From: Chrysomallon squamiferum
Lineage: Eukaryota > Mollusca > Gastropoda > Neomphalida > Peltospiridae
Reading direction: 5' to 3'
Length of the DNA: 64,000 bases
NCBI GenBank assembly: GCA_012295275.1
Contig: CM022673.1
Location: 26,336,761-26,400,760, forward strand
Shown here: positions 13,643-49,820 of the stretch, one piece after another
Layout: every line of letters begins with the position of its first letter
Position numbering within the stretch: the first letter of the stretch is position 1
The notes under the pieces: generated by a model
Told to the model about the DNA's origin: nothing
Seen by the model: the letters and a program-made list of their open reading frames with translations, nothing else
Database searches by the model: none
Made by a program: the position numbers and the translations under genes

Positions 13643-13863
13643 TATGTATTAAGCACTGATCACACACTCAAATCACATAATATCCAAAGCAGTGGTAAAA
13701 AAATATATATTACTGCAACTACAGTAGTAAATGATATTTTCTACTGAATCAAAAATCCATTTATATAAATATAAATGAAAGTATCGAAAACACAAGTCTG
13801 AACATTGGGGATTGCGGAAGGCGGGTCAGCAAGAGAAGGAAATAAAAACCAAAAAGAAACGTT

Positions 13864-14341
13864 ATGGCTGACGAAAACGACGGCGTCCTTCGAGACCTAC
13901 AAGCTCAAATAAAAGAAGCCGATATTCCTGCTGGACGTTTGTCAACGCTCGCAAAACAAGGTGATGAAAAGGTAATTGTCATTTAGAAAATAAAATAAAG
14001 ATATTAATTCTTAAGAATGTTTCCATTTATATTACTAAAGTTAATAGTAATATTATTGAGTTTCTAAGGCTTAACAAAAGTCTTATCGATCATGCGATTG
14101 TTACTGAAGCCGATGGTTAATGCATGGTTACAAATAAATAGATGGTATTTTAACGTTTATTTTCACGAACTAAAGTTTAAAATTTTATCTGATAGTGACC
14201 CTAGTACAGCGTTTATAAAATGTTATTTTGTTTCTGCGCACTTGTCTGTGACATTTTAACATGAATAATTAATTTAAAATATTTTGGACAACAAAAAAGT
14301 ATTCTACACAGTAACACACTTGTGTCTTGATGAAGTAATAA

Positions 14342-14400
<59 letters not shown>

Positions 14401-15799
14401 TAAATCTCTTTTACCTATCGGCCATCGTGATCGCCAAATGTTAATAATTTTTTTTTTTTTAAATTAATGTTGTTGTTTTTTGTTTTTTTTTTTAAATAAT
14501 TTTAATTTATATTATTTATTGCCTTAATATTGGTTGGGAATATTCCGAATGAAGGATGCAAACCATTGTCAGAATAATTTAGAAGACATTTGAGCCTAAG
14601 TGTAGATCATAACACTAGTTTAGAAATATATGAAACAATGTGTATTGATAATGAGCATTTATTTAAAAAATAATAATAAATAAAAATAAATTTACTAAAT
14701 CAGTTTTGAACTATATTATTAGAATTAAATTATAGAGAAGTTTAATTATTTATAGGCCCCTATCATTTAAATTTGTTTTCATTGATGGTGTAATAATTTT
14801 TTAAATATATGTTTGTCACATTTTTAGCAAATGATCATTATTTAACTTTCAGTTAACACAGTGTGTTTTTTATTACTTTATAATATATAATTGTTACTAA
14901 TTTTACATATGTCCTTGGCATAATTAAGGATTTTATAATTATAATTATGACAGCATATAAACATATGATATATCATTCCTTCAGTTCCAGCAGATTAAAA
15001 AAAAAATGAATACACAAAAACAGAAATATTTATTTATTTATTTTGAAATAAATGATTAAAATAGAGCTATGTTATATATCAAAATATTGTCTTTGTTTCA
15101 GTTAGTTCAGGCATTCCTTGGTGAAAATATCAAAGTTAAAAAATCTGGTCCTGAAGCCATACAAAGTCAGTTGTATATTGGTGAGTTTGCTGATTTTTTA
15201 TAATTTCTATTTTTGTTTTTATATTGTTAATTTATGTATATATTTCAATTTTTATAAATTACTCATCTAAAAAATGACATTTACTTCACTTTCCTGTATT
15301 ATTTTACATTTATTAATTTCTTATTTGCTTTCGTTATTTATTTTATTTTTTATTTTCTGAGTAAAATGAGAGAGAAATGTTACATTTCTAAGTATTGTTC
15401 AGAATACATTCAGATTATTAATTTTTTAATTTAAAACGTATCTTAATATTAAATGAATTTCCTTTCTTTATAGCAAGTTTCTGGGGCATTAAAGACATTG
15501 TAAAACAACTTTTAGCTAATGGAGCAGGTAAGAATATTATTAATTTACAATTATAGTTAGTAAATTATCATGAAAATTTTATAACTGAAGATAATTTTAG
15601 TTCCTAAAATGTCACACTGATTTAAAAAAGGCAGGCCTCTATCCTGTCTTATTAAATTGGAATACAAAAGCCTCTTTACTGTAAAGGATAATGTACAAAG
15701 ATCTGTCTGCTTCAAAACAGTACATCTCCAATTCAGTCTTATTATCATTTCATTACTTGCATATTTGAATTCAGAATTTAAATGTGAAGATTATGTAAT

Positions 15800-15837
<38 letters not shown>

Positions 15838-18800
15838 AATTTATACTTTACCAGAAAACTAATTTACTGCTGTAATAAAAATATATGTGATTATTTACAT
15901 CTGATATAAAATGTTGATATTTATTTTATTTTTTTTTTTTTTTGTGTTTTTTTTTTTTTTTTTTTTTTTTTTTGTCACATTTTATTAATTAATGAGATGA
16001 ATGACAGTAACACAAACAAGTGGGATTTGTATGAGTGATACCTACCGGATTGTATAATGTGATGATCGCACAAGCATCTTCTGTACTAATATAGTTAACA
16101 AGGACCTTGAATACTTCAACAGTAATCTGTGTATATTATTTTGATCTTGCCATCTTAGTAAATATAGTTTTGCAATATAATAAAAATGATCATTTTGTTG
16201 AAAAGAAACTGATAAATTTCAGATCCCAACAAACAGAACAGTGGAAGTCTGTGGACACCTCTTCATGCTGCAACATTCCAAGAACATGGACCTGTGAGTT
16301 AAAAAATCTAATCAATTAAAATATCTAAAAAAATTAAACTTTGTTTATTGGATTAAAATAAATGAAAATGCATATCATTTCACATTCCTAAATGCTGGGT
16401 CAGATTATCTGTTATTTAGCTGTTATAGTAGATGTATTTTAAATCTAGAAACAACTTTGTTTTGAAGTTTTGAAAGAAGATTCATTTCAACAAAATAACT
16501 AAATCAAAGGAACTACTTATAAAGAACAATGTCCATCATTAAGTCTGTATTTCAACATTTCAGGTTGTTATGCTCCTGTTAGAGAATGGAGCTGATCCTG
16601 AGACTGAAGATTCTGAAAAAAGGTTTGTGTGTCTTGCAGTACCAGCTGCATTTAGAGCTACAAATTCTTTTACTTTATTTTTAGTTTGTCTTTGAAGGAA
16701 ATATCTAAATGTATATTCTCTGAAGGAAAATATAAATTACCTGTTGAAATATACCTAGGGAAGCATGAACAAATTGTCTAAATTATTGTTTTAAGCATCA
16801 TGATTATTTGTATGATGATATTTATAATCTGCTCATGAGGACATTCATGACTAATTTTAATATGTCAGGATTATGTTTACATAATAACATAGGTTCACTC
16901 TCACCTAGCCTAAAACTTTGTAATTCTGTCTCCCACATAGCCAGAATGATGTTGGGATACTTGGGCCAAATGTTTTGATAGTAAATTGGTATTAAGGGCT
17001 ATGGTCCATTTGTTATATTAAGATAGCAGTACTCTGGTAGTGATGCTGATGAGTTTATATGAGTGAATAAAATTCAGGGAATATTAATATTGGTATTAAG
17101 GGCTGTTGTCCATGTTGATATTAAGTGAATATAGCTCAGTAGATAGCAGTACTCTGGTAGTCATGTTGATGAGTGTGTACATATGAGTGAACAGAATACT
17201 GCAAAATAACTGGATGCATTGAGTGAACAGCTAGTCATGTACAGTTTAAAAACCAACCAAGGCCGGGCTACATCAGTCATCATGGCTAACGCAAAGGCGG
17301 ACACTTCCTTGTTCACAATGATTTTCAGTTCAGAGTAAAAACCCAATTTAAAGATACCACTTATTGGCACTGGAGGCATCACATGAGATATTGCCTTGCA
17401 ATGGCAACCACTTAAAATACAGTACTATGTCAGTGTCGAAATGAAGGTGTTTCCAGGTTTTTATTCATTACACCCAGTGTATCATCCAATACTCATGAGA
17501 ATCATGCAAACTAGCCATCCCTTTTAGGGACAGTGCTGATGTCCAGAGATATTGATACAGACTATAACACAAATGCAACTCCCACCTAGCCAAAACCCAA
17601 TGTTGTTGTGATAGATTGATTTGATTAGGTTTTTGGATAGGTGGGAGAACACCACAGGGTTAGTGTCACCCAAAAATGCCTCAGTCTTGTTGTTTCATTG
17701 TCACTTTTTTCAATAAAAAAATAGTCTTAAAGGAAATTATTTTGTAAATTTTAATGCATTGTAAAATATTTGAAATACTAAAGAAGATGCCTGGTCTACA
17801 TTCTACAGTTAATAACATCTTCCATTTACATTCAGTGTCTTGATTCTTAGCTAATTAAAAATAATAATTTTATGAATCTATTTTTAGAACTACTTGAAGA
17901 TATATTATTTGTTCTGAAAAGCAAAACCCTGAGAATTTAAACATTTTGTTTGTTTAATAACACTTTAACAAAGAGTGAAATCTTTTTCAGAACAATTTTA
18001 CAATTTCATTTTTGTTTCATTTCAAAATACTTTTTTCTCTAATTTATTTATATTACAACTTTTTGTTTCAGAACTCCAAAGGACTTTGCTTCAGCTTCAG
18101 ATAAAATTTGGCCTCATTTTGCTGCACTGAAACTGAACAGAACATCAAAATCAGATCTGATTGCTAAACAAATACTTCAAAAGGTACATTATGTTTAAAT
18201 TTATGATGAAAAAATATAGCAGAATCTTGTTTTGTTACAAATCCAGTTCATTTTCTTCAGTTCTTCATGATGGTGCACATATCTTTTCATTCATCCCATT
18301 ACAAATGAAATGAAGTTTAATGCTGTTTTTCATTCACTTGAATTTGAATGTATGATGTGTAAATCAAGGATACCAGAATATTATTTAATTTTTTTTTTTT
18401 TTTTTTTTTTGCAGAATATAAACTTGCATAGACTGTCAATAAGTAAATTTTTATTAAATTTCAAATTATTTAATTTAATTAAATATATATCAGGTGCTAA
18501 GGGTATTTCTCAAATACATTAATTTTTTAATTCACTTTTTCAGACTGATCATGTACAGTCAGTGAAAGGTACAAGTGGAGGAATTAAAATGGTAATAATT
18601 TACAAATTACAATTCTTGTTTCTGTTTGATAACAATTCTGTTTAAACGAGGTTAGGTGTTTCAATAATTTTGTTTATGGATGTGCATGAGAAGTGAATTC
18701 TTTGGTTGTAATAATCTTTGAAGCATTAATGCTATAAAATTGCTTTTAACTGATTTTCTATATTTCAAAAAATATATAATCATGAACTCAAAGAAAATGT

Positions 18801-19103
18801 AATTATGAACTATGATCACTTTTGGTATTATAATACACATTTATATCGGTCATTCTACTGATAAATTTTTCTAAATATCTAAAAAGTTTAAAACAAATTT
18901 TGTTCTAATTTAAGCACCTAAACTAGCAATGACTAAATAATAAATTCCTTTTTCAGGCAGAATATAACAGTCCATTGTCATCTTCTAACAACAATAGTGA
19001 TTCATATAGCCTGGCAGCATTGCAAGGAGATGTGCTTGGAGATGAGAAAGAACCCAAACCAAGACATCCAGCAGTTCAGCCTCCATTTGCTTTGTGGCAA
19101 TAA
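13864..19103 (+). CDS. Small ankyrin-repeat protein, eight coding exons, 225 aa
   Basis: Coding exons: 13,864-13,971; 15,102-15,180; 15,474-15,527; 16,223-16,293; 16,564-16,622; 18,072-18,183; 18,544-18,591; 18,957-19,103. All introns are GT-AG and phases join without a stop. The start ATG opens the first open frame after a short purine-rich leader; the protein begins MADENDGVLRDL. Two canonical ankyrin repeats lie at about residues 58-88 (LLANGADPN) and 90-121 (TPLHAA, VVMLLLENGADPE), with a third, partial repeat starting TPKDFA. A flatter region before repeat 1 (GDEKLVQAFL) may be a degenerate cap. The tail (about 150-225) is polar and Ser/Asn-rich, ends PPFALWQ, and is probably disordered. 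There is no signal peptide or membrane segment. Ankyrin repeats bind proteins, but the partner is unknown. I cannot assign it to a named vertebrate family. Confidence 0.88.
14341..14400. repeat. (TTA)n microsatellite in ankyrin gene intron 1
   Basis: About 60 bases of ATT/TTA units lie between exon 1 (ending 13,971) and exon 2 (starting 15,102). Confidence 0.95.
16890..17660. repeat. Mosaic repeat block in ankyrin gene intron 5
   Basis: This stretch is less AT-rich than the surrounding intron and contains repeated modules. A unit of about 105 bp is present twice in tandem: TTGGTATTAAGGGCT at about 16,986 and 17,091, and AGCAGTACTCTGGTAGT at about 17,025 and 17,145. A CTCCCACNTAGCC motif recurs at about 16,930 and 17,579, with a related form near 16,905. 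A minus-strand frame at 17,161-17,382 (73 codons) lies inside it but has no recognised similarity. It is best read as an inserted or rearranged repetitive element of unknown class. Confidence 0.55.
17579..17646. repeat. Inverted repeat, 20-bp arms
   Basis: Left arm CTCCCACCTAGCCAAAACCC (17,579-17,598) pairs with the right arm at 17,627-17,646, whose reverse complement differs at about two positions. The loop is 28 nt. It sits at the right-hand edge of the mosaic repeat block and may mark an element terminus. Confidence 0.65.
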
Positions 19104-19513
19104 CTGATTTATGTGTACCACCATTTTTACATCTTGCATGTTTGATCAGCATTTCTGGCTCTTAGTTACCATTTCAGGATTTTTATCCAAAAGTAAACAC
19201 CTAATTTTATAGAGATTTATTTCATCACATTTTATTGTATATGCAAATTATGAATTAGCAAAAATTGTGTCCACAAATTTAGTTAGGTGTCTCAACAGTT
19301 GTCATTTTTCAGGATCAGGAGAAAGAATAGAAGTAAAACAGAATCTCATTAATTATAAAATAATCTTTTAGATTTTAAATCTTTATTGTATTTCTGCAAA
19401 AACATTAATTCCTTGTGTGCCAAAAAACTTTTTTGTAACTTGTCCCAAATTGCCAAAGTTTAAAGAATTTTGTTACTAAATTTTAACTATTTTAAAAATA
19501 ACAAATATAAAAG

Positions 19514-19519
19514 AATAAA
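19514..19519 (+). promoter_or_regulatory. Candidate poly(A) signal, ankyrin gene (proximal)
   Basis: AATAAA lies about 410 bp after the ankyrin stop codon and is followed within about 30 bp by a T-rich tract. A second AATAAA at 20,317-20,322 is a distal alternative. Confidence 0.45.
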
Positions 19520-19546
19520 GAACTTTTCATATTTTCTTGGCTTGTC

Positions 19547-19579
<33 letters not shown>

Positions 19580-20316
19580 TGTTTGTAGGCTTTACATAAC
19601 TGTTTTCAATGCCTTGGGACTGCATTAATTTTTTTAACAATTATAGTTTTGGTCGACTGAATAAAACATGAATTTCGTATAACATACAGTCTCATCCAGA
19701 TAGTGTTAATGCATTACATGTGTAAATTGCTCCAGGCATTGCAAACACTTGTGTTATTTGTAAGTGAAGGCTAATCTCCTCAATTTAACAAATGTACAGC
19801 ATCTGAATGCTTAATCCAAGTATAAATAAAATTATAGTTCAGTACAAAACACTCATATGGCTAAGTGAACTCTTATTTTGGCAAACAAGGCTTTGATGGA
19901 TTGTTTTTTTTTTATCGCTTGCTTACTTAATATTTTCAATACTTATAAATCGTTTAAAAAAAATAATTTAAATTTAAAATAGAAAAAAAAAATATATATA
20001 TAATGTTTTCTGTGTTCAGAAGGTTATTATTTTCTGTTAAAAATATTTTATATATGACTATCTCCAATTATATTTATAATAATTTTGCATAAATATACAC
20101 AGAATAATATAAAAAAATACAGTTTTATCCATGTATACTAACTACTTTTTCTTAAAGTATTTTATCACTAAAACTCACTTTGTGAAAACAATTTTAAAAT
20201 TATTTTGAATCTTTTTTTGCTCAGTTGATAATTTATAAAATATTATTGTAACTGAAAGGTATTTTTAAAATAAAGTATTAAAATTATGTCTGTGATACAT
20301 TTTGAACTATATGTGC

Positions 20317-20322
20317 AATAAA
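20317..20322 (+). promoter_or_regulatory. Candidate poly(A) signal, ankyrin gene (distal)
   Basis: AATAAA about 1.2 kb downstream of the stop, followed by a T-rich GU-like stretch. Which of the two signals is used cannot be told from sequence. Confidence 0.3.
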
Positions 20323-20339
20323 TACTTTAAACATTATCT

Positions 20340-23300
20340 TTGGTTTTTAATCTATTTTACAGATATTTGGAATTATCTTTCTTTTGGCCTATTGAATCAT
20401 TAAAACTGGACAAAGATTAGTAATCAAAAACAAACTATAATAATGTTTTGAAGCCATAACTATGTATTTTGGATTTTTCTTACATTTCCATTGATGAAAT
20501 AAACTAGAATTTAAATATGTCAAGCAACTTTAAAAACAAAAATAAACCTGCCCTAGGAAAGAGTTCTTAAAACAACATTAAAAATAAATATTAATTGTTT
20601 ATTTATTTATTTATTTTTTTTGGGGGGGGGCGTTTTTTGCTTCTCTTTTTATTTTTTTATTCTTCTCTAGCCATACAGTGATGACACCATTTTTAAAAAG
20701 TGGAAATTGTGGTCGGAAAAAAAAAAGAGTAAAAAATAGAAAAGTTATATATTCCCAAGAAAGAATGTCTCATTTTACATATTTCATAATCTTAACACCT
20801 GATGACATGCTTGGGAAATAATTTTCAATAACAATTTCTACTGATCATCATAATGATTGAAATGGTGAAATAATAGTGATGCAAACAAAGTCTTAAACAT
20901 TAATAAATCATAAATAATTGAAAGAATTAAAGTATAAAAAGTACAGCTTAACTTTTCTATACACATAATGATAATCTATAATAGAGTAAGTCAAATAATT
21001 TAATAATCATCATTATACACTGCAGACGCATTTCCGTGTTTAGAGACTCAGTCTTTCCAGGTATTGTCCAGCTGATTTTCTTAGGCAACCAAATCGCAAT
21101 CGTAAAAGACGTACATATATTTTAAGATTTTTTTTTTTCTTATAAAATATTTTCACATATATATTTTTGAACACCAAGTTCGGGTTAATTTTGTTGTTGT
21201 TGTTGGGTTTTTTTTTTTTGTTGTTTTTGTCCATGCTATTCTTCTTCTTCTTCTTCTTCTTCTTATTATTATTATTTTAATGAACTATTTATTAAGCATG
21301 TAAACGTTCAAACATTTATATAATAAAAAAAAGAATTCCCAATCACATGACCAGAAAAATCGACAGCCGTTAATTAAAGAAGTTAACCTAAGCATTTTTG
21401 CAGTTTTTCACATTTAGTGCAATACTGACCCCAAAGCCGTTTTGTATGCAATGTAAACGCATTAGAGCAAAGTTTCTCATCTTGGCAGTTTAATTTAATT
21501 TAAATCCATTTTCATTTTCTTTTTTGCTGACTGTAGAGAGAATATTGAATTAGTTTTCAGTTTTTGTGTATTAAAACGCAACATGTAAAAATAATGCAAT
21601 TCACGAAATGTTGTTCATTTTTGAACAGCTGTGACTGAATAATTTGATTTCGAATTTGGTTTGGTTTTTCTAATTCTTAAAATATAAAAGAACGAGCCAG
21701 GATTTTCTTCTCTTTTTCTTCTTCTTTTTTTTATTTTTTTTTTTTTTATTTTTGTACCACGTCAGAGAAATTTGCCAGTTTATGCATTTATATTAAAAAT
21801 GGATCTTTATAGTGGAAAGTTACTGTTTCATGAACTGATTATTTTTATTTAATACTTTAGATTGAAATAAGAAGTATAATTAAAATGTTCAGTGAAATTA
21901 AGAGAGAAAGAGAGAGGGTTAAGAAAAAAGAACCTAAGTGATTCACTTATTTATATGTAGAAATTTCAATATATATATATATAATTATGCAGTTATTTAG
22001 ATAAAAGTTTCAAGTTAATAAATTAATAAATAAAATAAAACAACAACAACAATAATAATGTAATAATAATAATAATAATGTTGTTGTTGTTATAAAATCA
22101 TACTGTGAAATGAGACAGCAGCAGAACATTGTATGCTCAGCGGCATGCAAAAATATTGAATGCATTTTAAGGACATGGAGAAAATAATACTTTTATACCA
22201 GACCAGGTCTCATAAAAGAAATGGAAAATAGTAACGCGCACTTTTTTATTACTTTTGGGAACTTGTTTTACACATTTCTAATTAATTAATAATCAAATAT
22301 TAGTCTCACAACGGTTTCTAGAAGTATACAAAATACATTAAAGAGATTTATTAATACACAACTGTTCTCCTTTAAATCATTGACTGTAACTAGTTATTTA
22401 GGTAAGACCTTTTCCAAACATCCAATCAAAATCCAGGTTACAAACACTTTCAAAATAGACATATCTTGAATCATTTGAAGTACTATCAAAGGCAAACTTA
22501 ACCAAAGAATTTATATCTGTCGGATTTGTTAATATATCGATTGTATGAATATCAGTAAGTTTTATGTAGACAATTATTTTTTTCTTTTTGAAACAAACAT
22601 TAGAAAAAATACTTTTTGTATCTGACATAAGTTATTACTTGGGTACGAAAGAGTAACAAATTGTAACTTGTTCATTTGCTTTTTCTTTCTTGAGATGACA
22701 GATGATTACTCGCGTTCATAAGAACTGTTTAAAAATGAGATCGATAATTGATATTTTAAAAATATTTAAGTGGTAAGCCATTAATTAGAGCTTTAAAAAA
22801 ATACCAGATTCTAAATTTAGTTTTATTAAAAAAACTACGAGGAGTATTGGTATTAACATTTTATTATGTATAGACTTTAGACTATAGATGGTCACACTGT
22901 CACAGTGATATTGCATATTCGTCTACCAGTACCCACACGACAGTTCGGTCACAAACTAGGCCTACTGATTGCTTAAAGTGAGAAATTAATGTTTTATATC
23001 TTTAAATAATTTTATTTGTAGCATTTGAAGTAACAGATGCTACATTATTTTTAATACCTTCAGTTTCTTTTCAGTGGGCAAAATAGTTTGTCTGGATAAA
23101 TAATCCTAATTGAATTTCTTAATTGAAAAATATTTGATCATGAATATAAAATGCCAGCTGTTTCATCAAAATATTTTGCTGTACAAACAACAAGGAATCA
23201 ATTAAACATTCTGGATCCCAATTTAGTAATCAAAATGTTTAATAAACACTAATTTTTACTGATGTATTTAAAATAAAGTTATTCAATGCTCTGTAATAAA

Positions 23301-24300
23301 TGTCAATGTAGCTTTTCAGGAAAGGACAAAAAACAACTAATTTGTTTTTATCTACTGAGTTTTAGCATAAATCATTTATGATATTTACAACCATAAATAT
23401 TCAATGACAAATTCACAGGTCTCATTAATTGTGATATCTATGATTTCAAAATTTTAAATCAAATTCATATGAAAAGTGTATTTCTCTCTTAATTTCACTA
23501 AAGATTTTAATTTAGCTTCTTCTTTATTTATTCAATCTCAAGTACTTTTTTTGCTTAAATAAAAATAATCAGTTAATGAAAAAATAACTTTCCACTGTAA
23601 AGGTCCATTTTTAACATGTATGCATAAATTTGACAAATTTGCATCACATGATTAAAAAAAAAAAAAATGAAAAAATTCATGGCTCATTCTTTTGTATTTT
23701 ATAAATTTCTATAAATTTTGTTTTAAAACTAGCTATTTCATATTATTTCAAGTCATGAATAAAAGCTTAAAACATTTCTTTTTGGCTTTTTCTGGGTTTT
23801 ATTAGGCTTCTTAATGTAGGCAAGTGATAAATAGTTTAATGAATGTATCTTATTGTATAAAGGCATTAGGGTAAAAATATAATTACTATGTAATATAATA
23901 CCTAAAATCAAAAAATTGAATTATTTTATATTCATTACAAACTGTTCAAATATTTTTGCTTAACTCATTAAAATTAGTATGTTCTGTAGCTGGAAAAAAC
24001 AGTTGTCTTTTCTGTCACATATTTCAGAATTTATGTAATGTAGTCAGCCCAAAACCATAACAATATTTTTCTTTCTTTCTTTCTTTCTTCATATGGATAC
24101 TTAATAAAAATATATAAAATATAGAGCTGAATGTTATGAATAAATCAAACCAATGTTTTCTATCTTTATGTCAGTTTTATTATTACCAAATATAGCTCAC
24201 ATAACCTCATATTTCAGAGGAATATTAAAAAATAAATTATTAAATAAGCTGGTTACATGACACAGCATTTTTATTGATTGATTTTTTTATATATATTTTT
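20340..24300. other. Intergenic region between the ankyrin gene and CKAP5
   Basis: AT-rich DNA with simple repeats, including CTT/ATT units near 21,240-21,277, GTT/AAT units near 22,040-22,092 and CTTT units near 24,070. No gene is supportable. A patch at about 22,860-22,990 is less AT-rich and contains ACTGTCACAGT. It could be part of a CKAP5 promoter or 5' untranslated exon, because the acceptor before the CKAP5 start requires at least one upstream noncoding exon. A minus-strand frame at 22,398-22,628 is discussed under findings. Confidence 0.5.
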
Positions 24301-24310
24301 TTACAGCATA
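24301..24310 (+). other. Acceptor and 4-base leader of the first CKAP5 coding exon
   Basis: A T-rich tract ending TTTTTTTACAG is followed by CATA and then the ATG at 24,311. The splice acceptor so close to the start codon implies that most of the 5' untranslated region is on an upstream exon, which I could not locate with confidence. Confidence 0.6.
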
Positions 24311-47156
<22,846 letters not shown>

Positions 47157-47729
47157 CAAAACAGTTTTTTCTTCTTTATTACTGGGTTTTTTTAAACGAC
47201 AGTAATGTTTCAACTGCTTTGTCTTACAGTCTACTACTCGTCATCAGTGTTTCTTCCTGCAGGATTCTTTATCTGTTTAAAAATCAAAACTGTGAGGCTT
47301 ATAAGTGTAAACTGATAAACGTGGTTTAAGAAAATTTAGCCATTCGAAATGTTTTTCAGTTTCTTGCACCGCTTGTTTGTATTGACTGCTGACCAGAAGA
47401 TCTGTATACTAAATGAATGTGTTTAGTTTGTGTTTTACATTGTCTTGCCTGAGGGTTTCAGGTGTTCACTGTTTATATCTTATCAGCATTCTGGCTTAGT
47501 TTTTATAAGACATTGTTTTTCAAGCTTTCGATGTGGAATCACCAAAATCTTCAGCATCAGACACTGTGCTTTCCTTTTCTCTTCTCTTTCTTACAAAACA
47601 CATCTAACATACATCATTATCAAGAAACTATAAATACTTAAAGTATTTATTTTTCATCAGAAACTGTTTTTAAATTTTAATGTTACACTTAAGTCTGTTT
47701 TTTTGCTCTGCTGTTAATTTAATTGTGCA

Positions 47730-47735
47730 AATAAA
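47730..47735 (+). promoter_or_regulatory. Candidate poly(A) signal of CKAP5
   Basis: AATAAA about 575 bp after the CKAP5 stop codon, followed about 45 bp later by a T-rich downstream element. It gives a 3' untranslated region of about 0.6 kb. Confidence 0.55.
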
Positions 47736-47759
47736 GCTGAACTCAAATCAGCTGTCAAT

Positions 47760-48465
47760 GGACCGATTGTAACTCTACTTTTTTTATGTTTTTGTTTTTT
47801 ATTAATGTATGTATACATGTGTGTTTTTGTATGCTAATGTGGATGAAAAAATGCACCAGAAAAAAGAAAAGGTAACAAAAGGGGCAATAAAACTAAGACC
47901 ACAAAACAAGGCTTTTTTTTGTTTTGTTTTTTGGGGGGTTTGTTTGTGTGTGTGTGTGCATGCATGCATACATAAATATAGGTTCATTATAAATTGTGCA
48001 TCTTTAATTTTTTATAATTTCTGATCAATGCATACTAATATTGATCTATAAAAAAGATTTAAAAAACAGCATTTGGATTTTTCAATATATTGTTGAGATT
48101 TTTAATTTTCAACAGGATCGCCATCATTTTAGAAGCAAATTGATGGTATTAATTTTTTTTTTAATCATTTTCTGCATGTTCATTTATACAGAATAAGTTA
48201 TAAAAATTAAAATTGCCAAAGGAATTTATGACCCTGTGTGTGTGTGGGGGGGGGATTTCATAACATACCTGTATTAAAATTTAATAAACAATAAACTTTT
48301 TGATTTCTATCTGCCAGTGGACAAATTATATGAAACTGTAAGGACAGGTTTTAATATAAAGTATATTATGCAAACAAATGTCATATTATTAATTTCTTAT
48401 TTTTTTTTGTTTGTTTATTTGTTTTGGATGTGATTCTTTTTTTCTTTCTTTCTTTTTCTTTTAAC

Positions 48466-48516
<51 letters not shown>

Positions 48517-49785
48517 ATTTTGTAATTAAACATTTCCAAAAATTCTTAAAATGGACTGCAGAATGTTTTTATTAATGTTATGAACAACTTAATCTTTTTA
48601 TTTGTACTGCTACAGCAGGTTGAAGTCAAATTTACCATACAAGCCTAAGATGTGACAGGATCTTAGGATCAATCCTCAGTTCTCTCAAACTGAGCTATTA
48701 TTAATCTTGCAAGTGCATTTTGATTAACTTATTTGTTAGTGGGGTTTTTGGTGATGATGGCGTGTTTGTTTTTGTGTTTTTTCGCGCACGTGTGTGTTTC
48801 TGTTCTGTGAGAAGATGCATATAAAAAGAACATCAAATCAGGTCAGTAGACCAAAAAGGAATGACATCACTTCTGGTCTCATTTAAAGGACGTAGATAAA
48901 TAAAAGTCTTTGATATTTAATAACCATTACTATTAAAATGTATAGATCTGTTCAACATTTATTCACTCACTTGTTAGAAATCTGTAGTTACTACTCGGCA
49001 GACATCATTTACCGAAATACACTAACCGTACATTCTCGAGGAAAAAAATTCAGCATATACGAATATTGATTACATGAAGTTTTACTCCAAAAGCATTAAT
49101 TTATAAATAATGAAAAGCGTTTAAAATGCAGTCCTATGAAGAAAATGTTTAATAAAAATACAATCTTGTTTTGCATACATCGCTACTTAATTATATATCG
49201 GTCTTCCAAAAAAAAAGAAGAAAAAAACGTTGCGGAGACCGGGAGACATGCATTAGAATGATTAGATGAAGGCGGGATTTCAATATTCTGCATCATTTAT
49301 CTCCCCTTTTGTTTATTTGATGTTTTTGACATTTGTGTGACAATGTGCCGAGGTTTAGATATTAAATAATGCTAGTAAATTTATTATTACTACCGACACT
49401 ATGCATAATGTGTATTACAAACGAACACATTATTTCGATTCCGTAACTATTATTGAAGTATATAACTCTTTAGTATATGAAGATAAAAAAAGCAATAACC
49501 GGTGTTTCATTGGTTTGTTTGCCATAACCATTCCAGATAATTGGAACAGAAATTTGTATGTTTTCTGAAAAGATTTTAAACACAATAACAAAAATAATAC
49601 AATTTAATCTGGGTAATGTTGTTTATTTTTTATTTTTTTTATTATGTAGTTTTGAGTGGCACAAAATAACACGCATCAGAAAGTGTTAAGGAATGAGGAA
49701 CCTCCTTTTAAAAATAGTAAAATAAAATGACATTGCAAATGATGGAATTTGAGTATTTTTTCCACTGTTTATTTTTATAACAGCA

Positions 49786-49820
<35 letters not shown>

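Larger units (their letters stand above)
8538..13863. other. Intergenic or intronic AT-rich region upstream of the ankyrin gene
   Basis: No gene is supportable. Contents are microsatellites, poly-A and poly-T runs, a degenerate minisatellite, and a GC-richer patch at about 10,095-10,260 whose frame shows no family similarity. The last 80 bases before 13,864 are the probable 5' untranslated region of the ankyrin gene, so its promoter should lie within a few hundred bases upstream. No TATA or Inr element can be assigned with confidence. Confidence 0.6.

Noticed and set aside
17161-17382. Minus-strand frame of 73 codons inside the ankyrin gene intron
   Set aside because: It lies within the mosaic repeat block, has no recognised transposon domain, and is antisense to a well-supported gene.
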